From positions 808,148 to 822,346 of the forward strand of contig MU646335.1 in NCBI GenBank assembly GCA_026770585.1: a DNA stretch of 14,199 bases, given 5' to 3'. Each line of letters opens with the position of its first letter. The first letter of the stretch is position 1. Position numbers and translations under genes: made by a program. Shown piece by piece: positions 13,101-14,199 of this stretch. A model generated the notes under the pieces. That model was not told the origin of the DNA. It was given only the letters and a program-made list of their open reading frames with translations, and did no database searches. The stretch is from Baffinella frigidus (Eukaryota > Cryptophyceae > Cryptomonadales > Baffinellaceae).

Positions 13101-13311
13101 GCTATCAAGTTGGGAACCCCCTAAATCCCTGGACCTCTAAATCCCTAAACCCTACATCCCTGTCCACGCCACACCGTCAACCCCAAACCCTCCACTCTAA
13201 CCCCTAAAACATAAACTCTAAACCCTAAACCCAAAACCTTGGACAGGTGAAGGACGTGTGGCAAGGGTGCTTCGGGCGCGACTCGCGCTACCGCGTCGTC
13301 TTCCCCCACCT
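3750..13311 (+). CDS. EF-hand calcium-binding protein, nine exons joined (3' end not located)
   Basis: Joining 3750-4135, 6050-6191, 7275-7370, 8931-9070, 10166-10210, 10432-10507, 11085-11172, 12074-12168 and 13247-13311 gives one open frame of ~377 codons with all eight junction phases agreeing (2,0,0,2,2,0,1,0). Residues 1-128 are basic, Ser/Gly/Pro-rich and probably disordered. EF loops lie at 149-160 (Ser at position 1 instead of Asp), 185-196 (canonical: Asp1, Asp3, Ser5, Asp9, Glu12), 269-280 (Asp1, Gly6, Asp12) and 306-317 (Asp1, Gly6, no acid at 12). They form two pairs separated by a linker with PKWMLPEKWHF and a Lys/Leu helix. Loop 2 should bind calcium; the others may be weak or structural. 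The tail after residue 325 matches no family I know. The specific role is unknown; a calcium sensor or cytoskeletal/flagellar EF-hand protein is possible. Gene structure is inferred from sequence alone. Confidence 0.78.
4144..4503. repeat. ~30-bp direct repeats flanking a family D element
   Basis: CCCGCACGCTTACATGACAC followed by CCACCCGGCGTT at 4144-4175 is repeated with three differences and a 2-bp gap at 4474-4503, on either side of the hairpin element at 4176-4473. This is much longer than an ordinary transposon target duplication and looks like segment duplication around the element. Confidence 0.7.
4176..4473. mobile_element. Family D MITE-like element, copy 1
   Basis: Terminal inverted repeats CCACCAGCCCTCAGAAGTGA / TCACCTCTGAGGACTGGTGG, extended inwards by ACCAAATCG / CGATTTGGT. 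At ~298 bp it is the longest copy. The interior has several TCCTACGGTA / TACCTAGGACC palindromes and arms pairing over much of the length. Seven related elements occupy the introns of this gene. Confidence 0.85.
4474..4876. other. Intron 1 stretch with no recognised feature
   Basis: Apart from a small hairpin at about 4569-4588 (CACGCCAGATTGTGGCGTG) I see no element, repeat family or plausible exon. Open frames here have no family-like content. Confidence 0.5.
4877..5005. mobile_element. Family D MITE-like element, copy 2
   Basis: Ends CCACTAACCGCCTGAAGCGA / TCACTTCTGATGGCTGGTGG with inner ACCAAATCG / CGTTGGT; about 129 bp. A strong internal hairpin, TGCAGACTACACCCT paired with AGGGTTTAGTCTGCA, lies at its centre. 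Like copy 1 it is preceded by GCGTT. Confidence 0.8.
5080..5216. mobile_element. Family B hairpin element, copy 2
   Basis: Arms of about 50 bp: ATCTCCAC then TTAATTGCCTTTGG on the left and GCAAAGAATTAATAC then GGTGGAGAT on the right, with GTAGTAAATTTCGTTG against CAACGAAAATTACTAC inside. It is clearly AT-richer than the exons. It is related to 1193-1302. Confidence 0.75.
5273..5417. mobile_element. Long-armed hairpin element
   Basis: Arms of about 60 bp begin ATCTCAGAAAAGCCTTT and end AAAGGCTTTTCTGAGAT. Inner pairs CTACAAATTCGT / ACGAATTTGTAG and AACTTATTC / ATAAGTT continue nearly to the centre. No second copy was seen here, so it is assigned by form only. Confidence 0.75.
5480..5628. mobile_element. 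Family D MITE-like element, copy 3
   Basis: Ends CCACCAACCCTCACAGCCTC / GAGGGTTGGTGG with inner AGCAAATCGTC / GACGATTTGCT, about 149 bp. The interior includes repeated GAAAATC and GGCCGCCGGATTCCGGCG, itself palindromic. Confidence 0.8.
5659..5795. mobile_element. Family C hairpin element, copy 2
   Basis: Ends CTAGCTCTGTCTCAGTC / GACTGAGGCAGAGCTAG bound ~137 bp. The interior arms pair further around TTGACGAAGG / TCAACTTGAG only weakly. It shares its terminal motif with 1547-1699. Confidence 0.65.
5833..6039. mobile_element. Family D MITE-like element, copy 4, beside an acceptor
   Basis: Ends CCACCAACCCTCACGGGCGA / TCACCGCGAGGATTGGTGG with inner ACCAAATCGACGA / TTCGTTGATTTGGT, about 207 bp. 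It finishes ten bases upstream of exon 2, so its right arm forms most of the region where a branch point and pyrimidine tract are expected. Confidence 0.82.
6050..6191 (+). CDS. EF-hand gene exon 2 (first EF-hand)
   Basis: Acceptor GTGCAG|GTGCCG and donor CAG|GTACAG. Encodes the first helix-loop-helix, loop SGNRDGQLDREE, followed by the helix LRKGFDAMNLGFDQNQ. Position 1 of the loop is Ser where Asp is usual, so calcium binding may be reduced. A 207-bp palindromic element ends only ten bases before the acceptor. A copy of the last 13 codons plus donor lies at 6350-6388. Confidence 0.85.
6343..6410 (+). pseudogene. Copy of exon 2 end with its donor
   Basis: Thirteen codons from GGGTTCGATGCAATGAATG to CCAGAACCAG, then GT, match the end of exon 2 with one synonymous (GCG to GCA) and one conservative (Leu to Val) change. 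The resemblance continues ~20 bp into the intron. A possible acceptor TTCAG lies at 6338-6342. It could be an alternative exon or a constrained remnant. Confidence 0.7.
6806..6944. mobile_element. Family D MITE-like element, copy 5, with 5-bp target duplication
   Basis: Ends CCACCAGCCCTGCAAAGCGG / CCGCCTCGGAGGGCTGGTGG, inner ACCAAATCGA / TCGATTTGGT, about 139 bp. It is flanked by GCCCT at 6801-6805 and 6945-6949, an apparent 5-bp target-site duplication, the clearest in the window. The arms pair through GCCATTTCC / GGTGCCGCC only loosely. Confidence 0.82.
7020..7085 (+). repeat. Degenerate telomere-type repeat, G-rich strand in sense
   Basis: TTTTAGGGTTGAGGGTTTTG and TTTTAGGGTTCAGGGTGTAG units in intron 2. 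Most other tracts in this gene have the C-rich strand in the sense direction; this one and a short one at 9250-9268 are the exceptions. A GCTTCCGATCGCTT direct repeat follows at 7139-7175. Confidence 0.7.
7275..7370 (+). CDS. EF-hand gene exon 3 (canonical EF-hand)
   Basis: Acceptor ATCAG|GTGAAC and donor CTG|GTGCGT, phase 0 at both ends, 32 codons. The loop DADKSNSVDFSE has Asp at 1, 3 and 9, Ser at 5 and 7, Val at 8 and Glu at 12, so it fits the EF-hand consensus at every ligand position. It pairs with the hand in exon 2. Confidence 0.92.
7491..7631. mobile_element. Family D-like hairpin, TGGCTCAAATAG subtype, copy 1
   Basis: Inner arms GGTGGCTCAAATAGTGCTCT / GGGCACTATTTGAGCCACTT lie between outer ends CCACACGCTCTTGG and GGATGGCTGGTGG. 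The centre ACCTTGGATCGGGGTCGGAT pairs with ATCCGACCCCGGTCCAAGGT. A clear second copy is at 9105-9246. Confidence 0.85.
7721..7763 (+). pseudogene. Diverged copy of the exon 3 EF-hand
   Basis: Thirteen codons read SNTVEYSEFFESM against SNSVDFSEFCKTM in exon 3. Changes are mostly synonymous or conservative (Asp/Glu, Phe/Tyr, TCC/TCG, TCT/TCC), as in a gene kept under selection. An AG at 7719-7720 could be an acceptor, but the upstream Asp positions of the loop are not encoded next to it. It may be a paralogous exon or a remnant. Confidence 0.55.
7769..7963. mobile_element. Nested hairpin element with a perfect 18-bp core stem
   Basis: Arms CGAGGCTATCCATGCGAACA at 7804 and the matching ATGTCGGCATGGATAGCCTCG end at 7958 enclose a core hairpin, TTGGTCACGTGGCGCCCG (7869-7886) and its exact complement (7892-7909) around AAAAG. 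The left side carries a tandem copy of CTATCCATGCGAAC (7781 and 7809). Outer CCACACGA / CTCGTGTGG extends the arms. Confidence 0.8.
7974..8112 (-). mobile_element. Family E MITE-like element, copy 1
   Basis: Ends AGTTAAGGGTGGACG / CGTCCACCTTCATTACT with inner CTCTAATTCCGGCG / CACCGGAATTCGG; about 139 bp. Its reverse complement matches 11547-11667, including GCATACGGAAGCACCCTA. Confidence 0.78.
8280..8334 (+). repeat. CCCTAAA/CCATAAA tract ending at an exon-copy acceptor
   Basis: AACCCTAAACCCTAAACC then CCATAAACCATAAACC units lead straight to ACACCAG, the acceptor-like edge of an exon 4 copy at 8335. The same tract-plus-CACCAG arrangement precedes the real exon 4 at 8909-8930. Confidence 0.75.
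8335..8360 (+). pseudogene. Broken copy of exon 4 start
   Basis: After CACCAG it reads GTTTCCACTGCGTGCCACTA, i.e. Val-Ser-Thr-Ala-Cys-His then a stop, against Val-Ser-Thr-Val-Cys-His-Glu in exon 4. The stop and the loss of similarity after ~25 bp mark it as a dead remnant. Confidence 0.65.
8383..8576. repeat. 97-bp tandem duplication
   Basis: Two abutting 97-bp units (8383-8479 and 8480-8576) differ at one base (GGGTGT against GTGTGT). Each contains GGCCTATATATGTTAGATGG and CTTTTTGTACCGGCTTGTAC. The near identity shows the duplication is recent compared with the exon copies around it. Confidence 0.93.
8669..8728 (+). pseudogene. Coding-like copy of exon 4 start
   Basis: Acceptor GGCAG|GTTTCC opens VSTVCNDSTNAQPKWMLPDT, aligned without gaps to the first 20 codons of exon 4. 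Four differences are synonymous (GTT/GTG, TCC/TCG, ACC/ACA, GCG/GCC) and five change the residue, two of these being Asp/Glu. It then meets GTAAAC, a possible donor, in phase 0. It may be an alternative 60-bp exon. Confidence 0.6.
8931..9070 (+). CDS. EF-hand gene exon 4 (linker)
   Basis: Acceptor ACCAG|GTGTCG and donor TACGG|GTGCGC. Encodes VSTVCHESMNAQPKWMLPEK followed by WHFTSQDTGKIDKLKLDLQN and RLHLNY, then two bases of a Gly codon completed by exon 5. The last part is an amphipathic Lys/Leu helix of the kind that often precedes an EF-hand pair. Two more copies of its 5' edge lie upstream at 8335 and 8669, and a remnant of its 3' edge at 9427-9450. Confidence 0.82.
9105..9246. mobile_element. 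Family D-like hairpin, TGGCTCAAATAG subtype, copy 2
   Basis: Ends CCACCAGCCATCCCAAGTGG / CCACCTCCAAGGGCTAGTGG, centre ACCTTGGATCGGGGTCAGAT / ATCCGACCCCGATGTCAAGGT. It lies 35 bp downstream of the exon 4 donor. The subtype is tied to family D by the shared CCACCAGCC terminus. Confidence 0.85.
9299..9345. repeat. Dispersed repeat shared with 9797-9850
   Basis: GCGTCAGTCTGCCGTAGCAC then CGTGCAGTATGGCATGCCG recurs ~500 bp downstream as GCGTCAGTCT..TAGCACCGAGCAGTATGGCGTACCG with a short insertion. The two copies flank the long C-rich microsatellite. Confidence 0.65.
9427..9450 (+). pseudogene. Remnant of exon 4 end with donor region
   Basis: CTCATCTACGGGCGCGCACC resembles the exon 4 end CTCCATCTTAACTACGGGTG followed by CGCACCC, with three bases lost and the donor GT changed to GC. 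It runs directly into a CCCTAAACATG repeat. Confidence 0.5.
9455..9785 (+). repeat. Long degenerate CCCTACA/CCCTGCA/CCCTACT microsatellite
   Basis: About 330 bp of mostly 7-bp units, starting with CCCTGAACACCGAACAC variants and moving to (ACCCTAC)n with ACTCC interruptions. It is the telomere-like C-rich strand in the sense direction of the gene, inside intron 4. No coding sense is possible. Confidence 0.9.
9949..9993 (+). CDS. Duplicate of EF-hand gene exon 5
   Basis: Identical to 10166-10210, including the acceptor and GC donor, as part of a perfect 63-bp repeat (9939-10001 and 10156-10218). Both phases are 2, so including both copies would keep the frame and add 15 residues, and either alone would serve. 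Alternatively the two CAG|GT sites could act as donor in this copy and acceptor in the next, removing the spacer and rebuilding a single exon. Confidence 0.5.
10166..10210 (+). CDS. EF-hand gene exon 5, copy used with exon 6
   Basis: A 45-bp exon (acceptor GGGCAG|GTCGGA, donor GACAG|GCAAAA) encoding SDPMAMRRAFLVMD plus split codons at each end. It supplies the first helix and first Asp of the third EF-hand. The donor is GC. Its use is supported because it joins exon 6 to give FLVMDRQRCGMVTRGD, a full 12-residue loop. An identical copy lies at 9949-9993; either could be the exon used. Confidence 0.72.
10211..10431 (+). repeat. Intron 5, built of CCCTAAA/CCCTGAA telomere-type repeats
   Basis: Starting at the GC donor, the sequence is GCAAAACCCTGAACCCTAAA and continues as 7-bp CCCTAAA, CCCTGAA and CCCCAAA units for almost the whole 221 bp to CCCGCAAGCAG. 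It is therefore a spliceosomal intron consisting nearly entirely of telomere-like repeat, if the exon joins are right. Confidence 0.8.
10432..10507 (+). CDS. EF-hand gene exon 6 (third EF-hand)
   Basis: Acceptor AAGCAG|GCAGCG directly after a run of CCCTAAA repeats; donor AAG|GTACGT, a strong site. Encodes QRCGMVTRGDLIHSFAALGL then QVPDK, the rest of loop 3 and its exit helix. Asp replaces the usual Glu at loop position 12. A 47-bp partial copy lies at 10721-10767 with only synonymous changes. Confidence 0.82.
10551..10596. repeat. 46-bp perfect palindrome
   Basis: CGGTTGTTTGAAACCGTTGC GAT is followed at once by its exact complement, with no loop and no mismatch. TCTATCCGCCTTTTG follows, and CCGTCTATCCGCCTTTTGA occurs again at 10702-10720, just before the exon 6 copy. 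A palindrome this perfect is either very young or maintained. Confidence 0.95.
10721..10767 (+). pseudogene. Copy of exon 6 with only synonymous changes
   Basis: Forty-seven bases matching 10451-10497. The four differences (GCA/GCG, GCC/GCT, CTG/CTT, GGG/GGC) are all third-position and silent, so the peptide TRGDLIHSFAALGLQ is unchanged. It ends CAG|GTACTA, a potential donor. No acceptor lies at its left edge, so it would not splice in as an intact exon. Confidence 0.75.
10768..11145 (+). repeat. Duplicated block: intron 6 end plus exon 7 start
   Basis: About 155 bp at 10768-10921 recurs at 10989-11145. The intronic part differs at roughly 15 of 100 sites, while the exonic part (GACGTGGAGATGTTCATGTC on) differs at two of the first 53. 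Each copy contains two GTAGTAATTT motifs in direct order. Confidence 0.8.
10867..10921 (+). pseudogene. First copy of exon 7 start
   Basis: Acceptor GGTCGCAG|GACGTG, then DVEMFMSAMCDKKQEGGI before similarity is lost at CCTCCTCACG. One conservative change (Glu to Gln) and one silent change from exon 7. No good donor follows, so it is probably skipped. Confidence 0.7.
11085..11172 (+). CDS. EF-hand gene exon 7 (fourth EF-hand)
   Basis: Acceptor GATCGCAG|GACGTG and donor CCGG|GTACGC. Encodes DVEMFMSAMCDKKEEGGIRY then RSFLKYFEP. The loop DKKEEGGIRYRS keeps Asp1, Gly6 and Ile8 but lacks the acidic residue at 12, so it is probably structural. It joins exon 6 as VPDK-DVEMF in phase 0. Partial copies lie at 10867, 11271 and 11484. 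Confidence 0.85.
11190..11275 (+). mobile_element. Family E MITE-like element, truncated copy
   Basis: ACTAATTCCGCTCCTCCGTA then TTGCATACGGTAGCACCCTA and ATGCCGGAAC align to the middle of the family E element at 11547-11667. The outer GTCCACC ends are absent. It directly follows the exon 7 donor. Confidence 0.6.
11271..11320 (+). pseudogene. Copy of exon 7 end with donor
   Basis: CCGCTACCGCTCCTTCCTCA, then AATACTTCGAACCGGGTACG, matches the exon 7 end with two silent changes (TTT/TTC, AAG/AAA), including the donor and ~12 bp of intron. It encodes RYRSFLKYFEP unchanged. No acceptor is evident on its left. Confidence 0.7.
11470..11546 (+). pseudogene. Decayed copy of exon 7 end
   Basis: GGCGGGATCCGCTGCCGCTC then CACGTACTTCGAACCTTGTA is a third, more damaged copy. 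It has a one-base deletion that breaks the frame and donor GGGTACG changed to TTGTACG. Family E sequence follows it as it follows exon 7, so exon end and element were copied together. Confidence 0.65.
11547..11667 (+). mobile_element. Family E MITE-like element, copy 2
   Basis: Right end GCCGGAATTAGAGCGTCCAC matches the complement of 7974-8000. The interior TTCTGTATCACCCGACGGTA then TTGCATACGGTAGCACCCTA matches the other copy. The left end is degraded. Confidence 0.72.
11864..12005 (+). repeat. ~140-bp dispersed duplication, copy 1
   Basis: TGAACCCGAACCCCTTTCCC through TGTTGCTATTTTTCGTT matches 13833-13971 with about five substitutions and one 3-bp gap. Inside is a palindrome GATCAAGTGATCTGGACTTG ATC. 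No coding sense; it lies in intron 7 while its partner lies beyond exon 9. Confidence 0.9.
12074..12168 (+). CDS. EF-hand gene exon 8 (C-terminal extension)
   Basis: Acceptor CCGCAG|GGCCCG; the two leading bases complete a Gly codon from exon 7, giving YFEPGPVGSFNPFRPELPID. It ends KTSAEDVEE at a proposed donor GAG|GTCCTC, which is weak. The choice rests on exon 9 opening with GTGAAGGACGTG and on phase. No known domain is visible. The exon's last 30 bp recur three times in the following intron. Confidence 0.6.
12225..12550 (+). pseudogene. Three further copies of exon 8 end
   Basis: ACCTCTGCGGAAGACGTCGA AGAGGTC, the last codons and donor of exon 8, recurs at about 12271, 12350 and 12523. Differences are GCG/GCC, GTC/ATC and GAA/GAG in the first, none in the second and GAC/GAT in the third, so all but one (Val/Ile) are silent. 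The first and third keep part of the preceding GGGCGCCGC stretch; the first also keeps ~40 bp of intron. Confidence 0.8.
12422..12494. repeat. Double hairpin
   Basis: Stem CTACGGGAGC / GCTCCCGTAG (12422-12450) abuts a second stem AGGGAATTGGAGCCGTTCG / CGAACGGTTCTAATTCCCT (12449-12494). The terminal GGTTCTAATTCCCTATCGG also occurs at 11829-11848 with one change, so this is the end of a dispersed element. Confidence 0.8.
12614..12677. repeat. Pair of perfect hairpins
   Basis: CATTTCAGGCCCCTT at 12614 pairs exactly with AAGGGGCCTGAAATG at 12644-12658, with a partial direct copy ATGCATTTCAGG in the loop. TCCCCGG AAAT CCGGGGA follows at 12660-12677. They lie in intron 8 and no gene ends here, so a terminator is not proposed. 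Confidence 0.8.
12971..13025 (+). pseudogene. Copy of exon 9 start
   Basis: Acceptor ATCCAG|GTGAAG, then VKDVWQGCFGRDSRY as in exon 9, with three silent changes (GGC/GGG, CGT/CGC, TCC/TCG and TAT/TAC at the last shared codon). It then departs to LNHHRVL and a stop. Its acceptor is intact, so it could be an alternative terminal exon ending near 13053. Confidence 0.6.
13079..13108 (+). pseudogene. Diverged copy of exon 9 start
   Basis: GTGGAAGAGGTCTGGCAAGG GTGCTAT reads VEEVWQGCY against VKDVWQGCF, with conservative changes only at Asp/Glu and Phe/Tyr and a Lys/Glu change. No acceptor AG adjoins it. Confidence 0.5.
13125..13245 (+). repeat. CCCTAAA-type tract before exon 9
   Basis: CCCTAAATCCCTGGACC then CCCTAAACCCTACATCC and CTCTAAACCCTAAACCC units end in TTGGACAG, the exon 9 acceptor. 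The C-rich strand is sense and forms the pyrimidine-rich part of the acceptor. Confidence 0.8.
13247..13311 (+). CDS. EF-hand gene exon 9, best copy
   Basis: Acceptor TTGGACAG|GTGAAG after a CCCTAAAC tract. Encodes VKDVWQGCFGRDSRYRVVFP followed by His and two bases, with a possible donor CACCT|GTACTC. Read-through gives a stop at 13364 inside a hairpin element, so splicing is more likely. Five related copies, whole or partial, lie between 12971 and 13775, and which is expressed cannot be told. Confidence 0.55.
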
Positions 13312-13327
13312 GTACTCCCCCCCCTCC

Positions 13328-13403
13328 GTCCATCTATTCACTCTGGAATGTTCTAGAACATTCTAGAATTCCTGGGTTTGTTCCAGAAATGTTGTAGATG
13401 GAC
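13328..13403. mobile_element. Small hairpin element inside the exon 9 repeat
   Basis: GTCCATCT / AGATGGAC ends, inner TCTGGAA / TTCCAGA, and a central palindrome AATGTTCTAGAACATT followed by TCTAGAATTCC. It separates two copies of the exon 9 sequence. Confidence 0.6.
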
Positions 13404-13410
13404 GCCACAG

Positions 13411-13508
13411 AGTGCTTCGGGTGCGATTCGCGCTACCGCGTCGTCTTCCCCCACCTGAACCCCTCCTCCTCCTCCCGAACCATGGCAATTTGTTGCACCG
13501 AGTTTTGA
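13411..13508 (+). pseudogene. Third long copy of exon 9
   Basis: After CCACAG it reads CFGCDSRYRVVFPHL, matching residues 8-22 of exon 9 with one silent change and one Arg to Cys change, then NPSSSSRT and a stop at 13506. The first seven codons are absent. It could be a real last exon using CCACAG as acceptor. Confidence 0.5.
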
Positions 13509-13616
13509 GATTAACCGCAGGTTTAAGTTGCATCCTAGCTAAATGTTGAGTCGACTATGGCATTTAACTGCTTTGGCCAAAAACTGTGACCACCATAGTT
13601 AGATCCTGCGAACGGG

Positions 13617-13775
13617 TTCTTTGGGCGCGACTCGCGCTACCGCCTCCCCCCCGCCCCCCCCAGGCCGGCGGGGGTTTAGGGTGAATGTCGAGGGTTATAA
13701 CACCTCTCTCTCTGGCAGGCCGGTGTAAACCATACCTGCAGAGTAGTCGTCTTCCCCCTCCTCCGCCCGAACCCC
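13617..13775 (+). pseudogene. Fourth and fifth partial copies of exon 9
   Basis: TTTGGGCGCGACTCGCGCTA CCGC at 13620 matches the middle of exon 9 exactly, then runs into C-tract. GTCGTCTTCCCCCTCCTCCG at 13748 resembles its end. Neither keeps a complete edge. Confidence 0.55.
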
Positions 13776-13832
13776 TCCTGAACCACCCTCATCCCAAACC
13801 ACATTCATCCTCCCGAACCACTCTCCTCCTCC

Positions 13833-13971
13833 TGAACCCGAACCCCTTTCCCTGACACGTCCAGAGTCCCTCCGCGTATGATCAACTGATCTGGACTTGA
13901 TCGAACTTGAACACGCTGCCAAATCGTGAAATTCGATGATGCTGGCACTCAACGTGTTGCTATTTTTCGTT
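13833..13971 (+). repeat. ~140-bp dispersed duplication, copy 2
   Basis: Partner of 11864-12005. It is followed by an extra ATTTTCGTT and by a decayed family C end near 14033-14049 (GAGGCAGGGCTAG). Confidence 0.9.
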
Positions 13972-14059
13972 ATTTTCGTTGCCAACAGTTGCGAAGACCG
14001 CTCTAAGACCAAGGTGATAAATCCTCTTCCGACCGAGGCAGGGCTAGACACCCGCCCAA

Positions 14060-14199
14060 CACCCTGCGGAGACACCCTCCTAACATCCTCCTAACACCCT
14101 CCTAACACCCTCCTCACACCCTCCCAACACCCTCCTAACACCCTCCCAACACCCTCCTAACACCCTCCTAACACCCTCCTAACACCCTCCTAACACCCT
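14060..14199 (+). repeat. CACCCTCCTAA minisatellite at the window edge
   Basis: Eleven-base units ACACCCTCCTA, with CCCA and CTCA variants, repeated about twelve times to the end of the window and likely beyond. It is a different unit from the 7-bp tracts elsewhere, though similar in C-richness. Confidence 0.9.

Noticed and set aside
1-14199. tRNA or rRNA genes
   Set aside because: No cloverleaf with A and B box motifs and no conserved rRNA core was seen on either strand by eye.

Overview
The window is eukaryotic nuclear DNA. The genes are split by spliceosomal introns with readable exon phases, one product carries a mitochondrial presequence, and the introns are full of degenerate TTTAGGG/CCCTAAA telomere-type repeats and short palindromic (MITE-like) elements. 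GC-rich coding sequence, a TTTAGGG-type repeat and repeat-packed introns suggest a unicellular alga such as a cryptophyte, a dinoflagellate or a related lineage. The sequence alone does not settle the lineage.

Layout. Positions 1-1900 are gene-poor. They hold at least seven short hairpin elements (four from one ~105-bp family) and an exact five-copy 30-bp tandem repeat. From 3434 leftwards on the minus strand lies a mitochondrial acyl carrier protein gene. Its exon 1 (3434-3156) and exon 2 (2177-2070) join cleanly around the phosphopantetheine region, but its last few codons were not located. A ~315-bp gap (3435-3749) is the probable shared promoter with a divergent plus-strand gene.

The plus-strand gene starts at ATG 3750 and fills the rest of the window. 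I could chain nine exons (3750-4135, 6050-6191, 7275-7370, 8931-9070, 10166-10210, 10432-10507, 11085-11172, 12074-12168, 13247-13311) into one open frame of about 377 codons in which every junction phase agrees. The product has a basic, Ser-rich N-terminus, two pairs of EF-hands (one canonical loop, three degenerate) and a C-terminal extension of unknown kind. The true 3' end is not identified.

The most unusual feature is the way the introns are built. At least seven of the nine exons, and the acyl carrier protein exon 2, have one or more partial copies of their edge, usually with its splice site, in the neighbouring intron. In several copies nearly all differences from the real exon are synonymous or conservative, so these copies were under coding constraint or came from coding paralogues. 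Telomere-like C-rich tracts lie directly before several acceptors. One intron (10211-10431) is made almost wholly of such repeats and uses a GC donor, and the acyl carrier protein exon 2 ends at a near-identical GC donor. Together these suggest a locus where repeated edge duplication, telomere-type repeat insertion and palindromic elements have enlarged, and perhaps created, introns.
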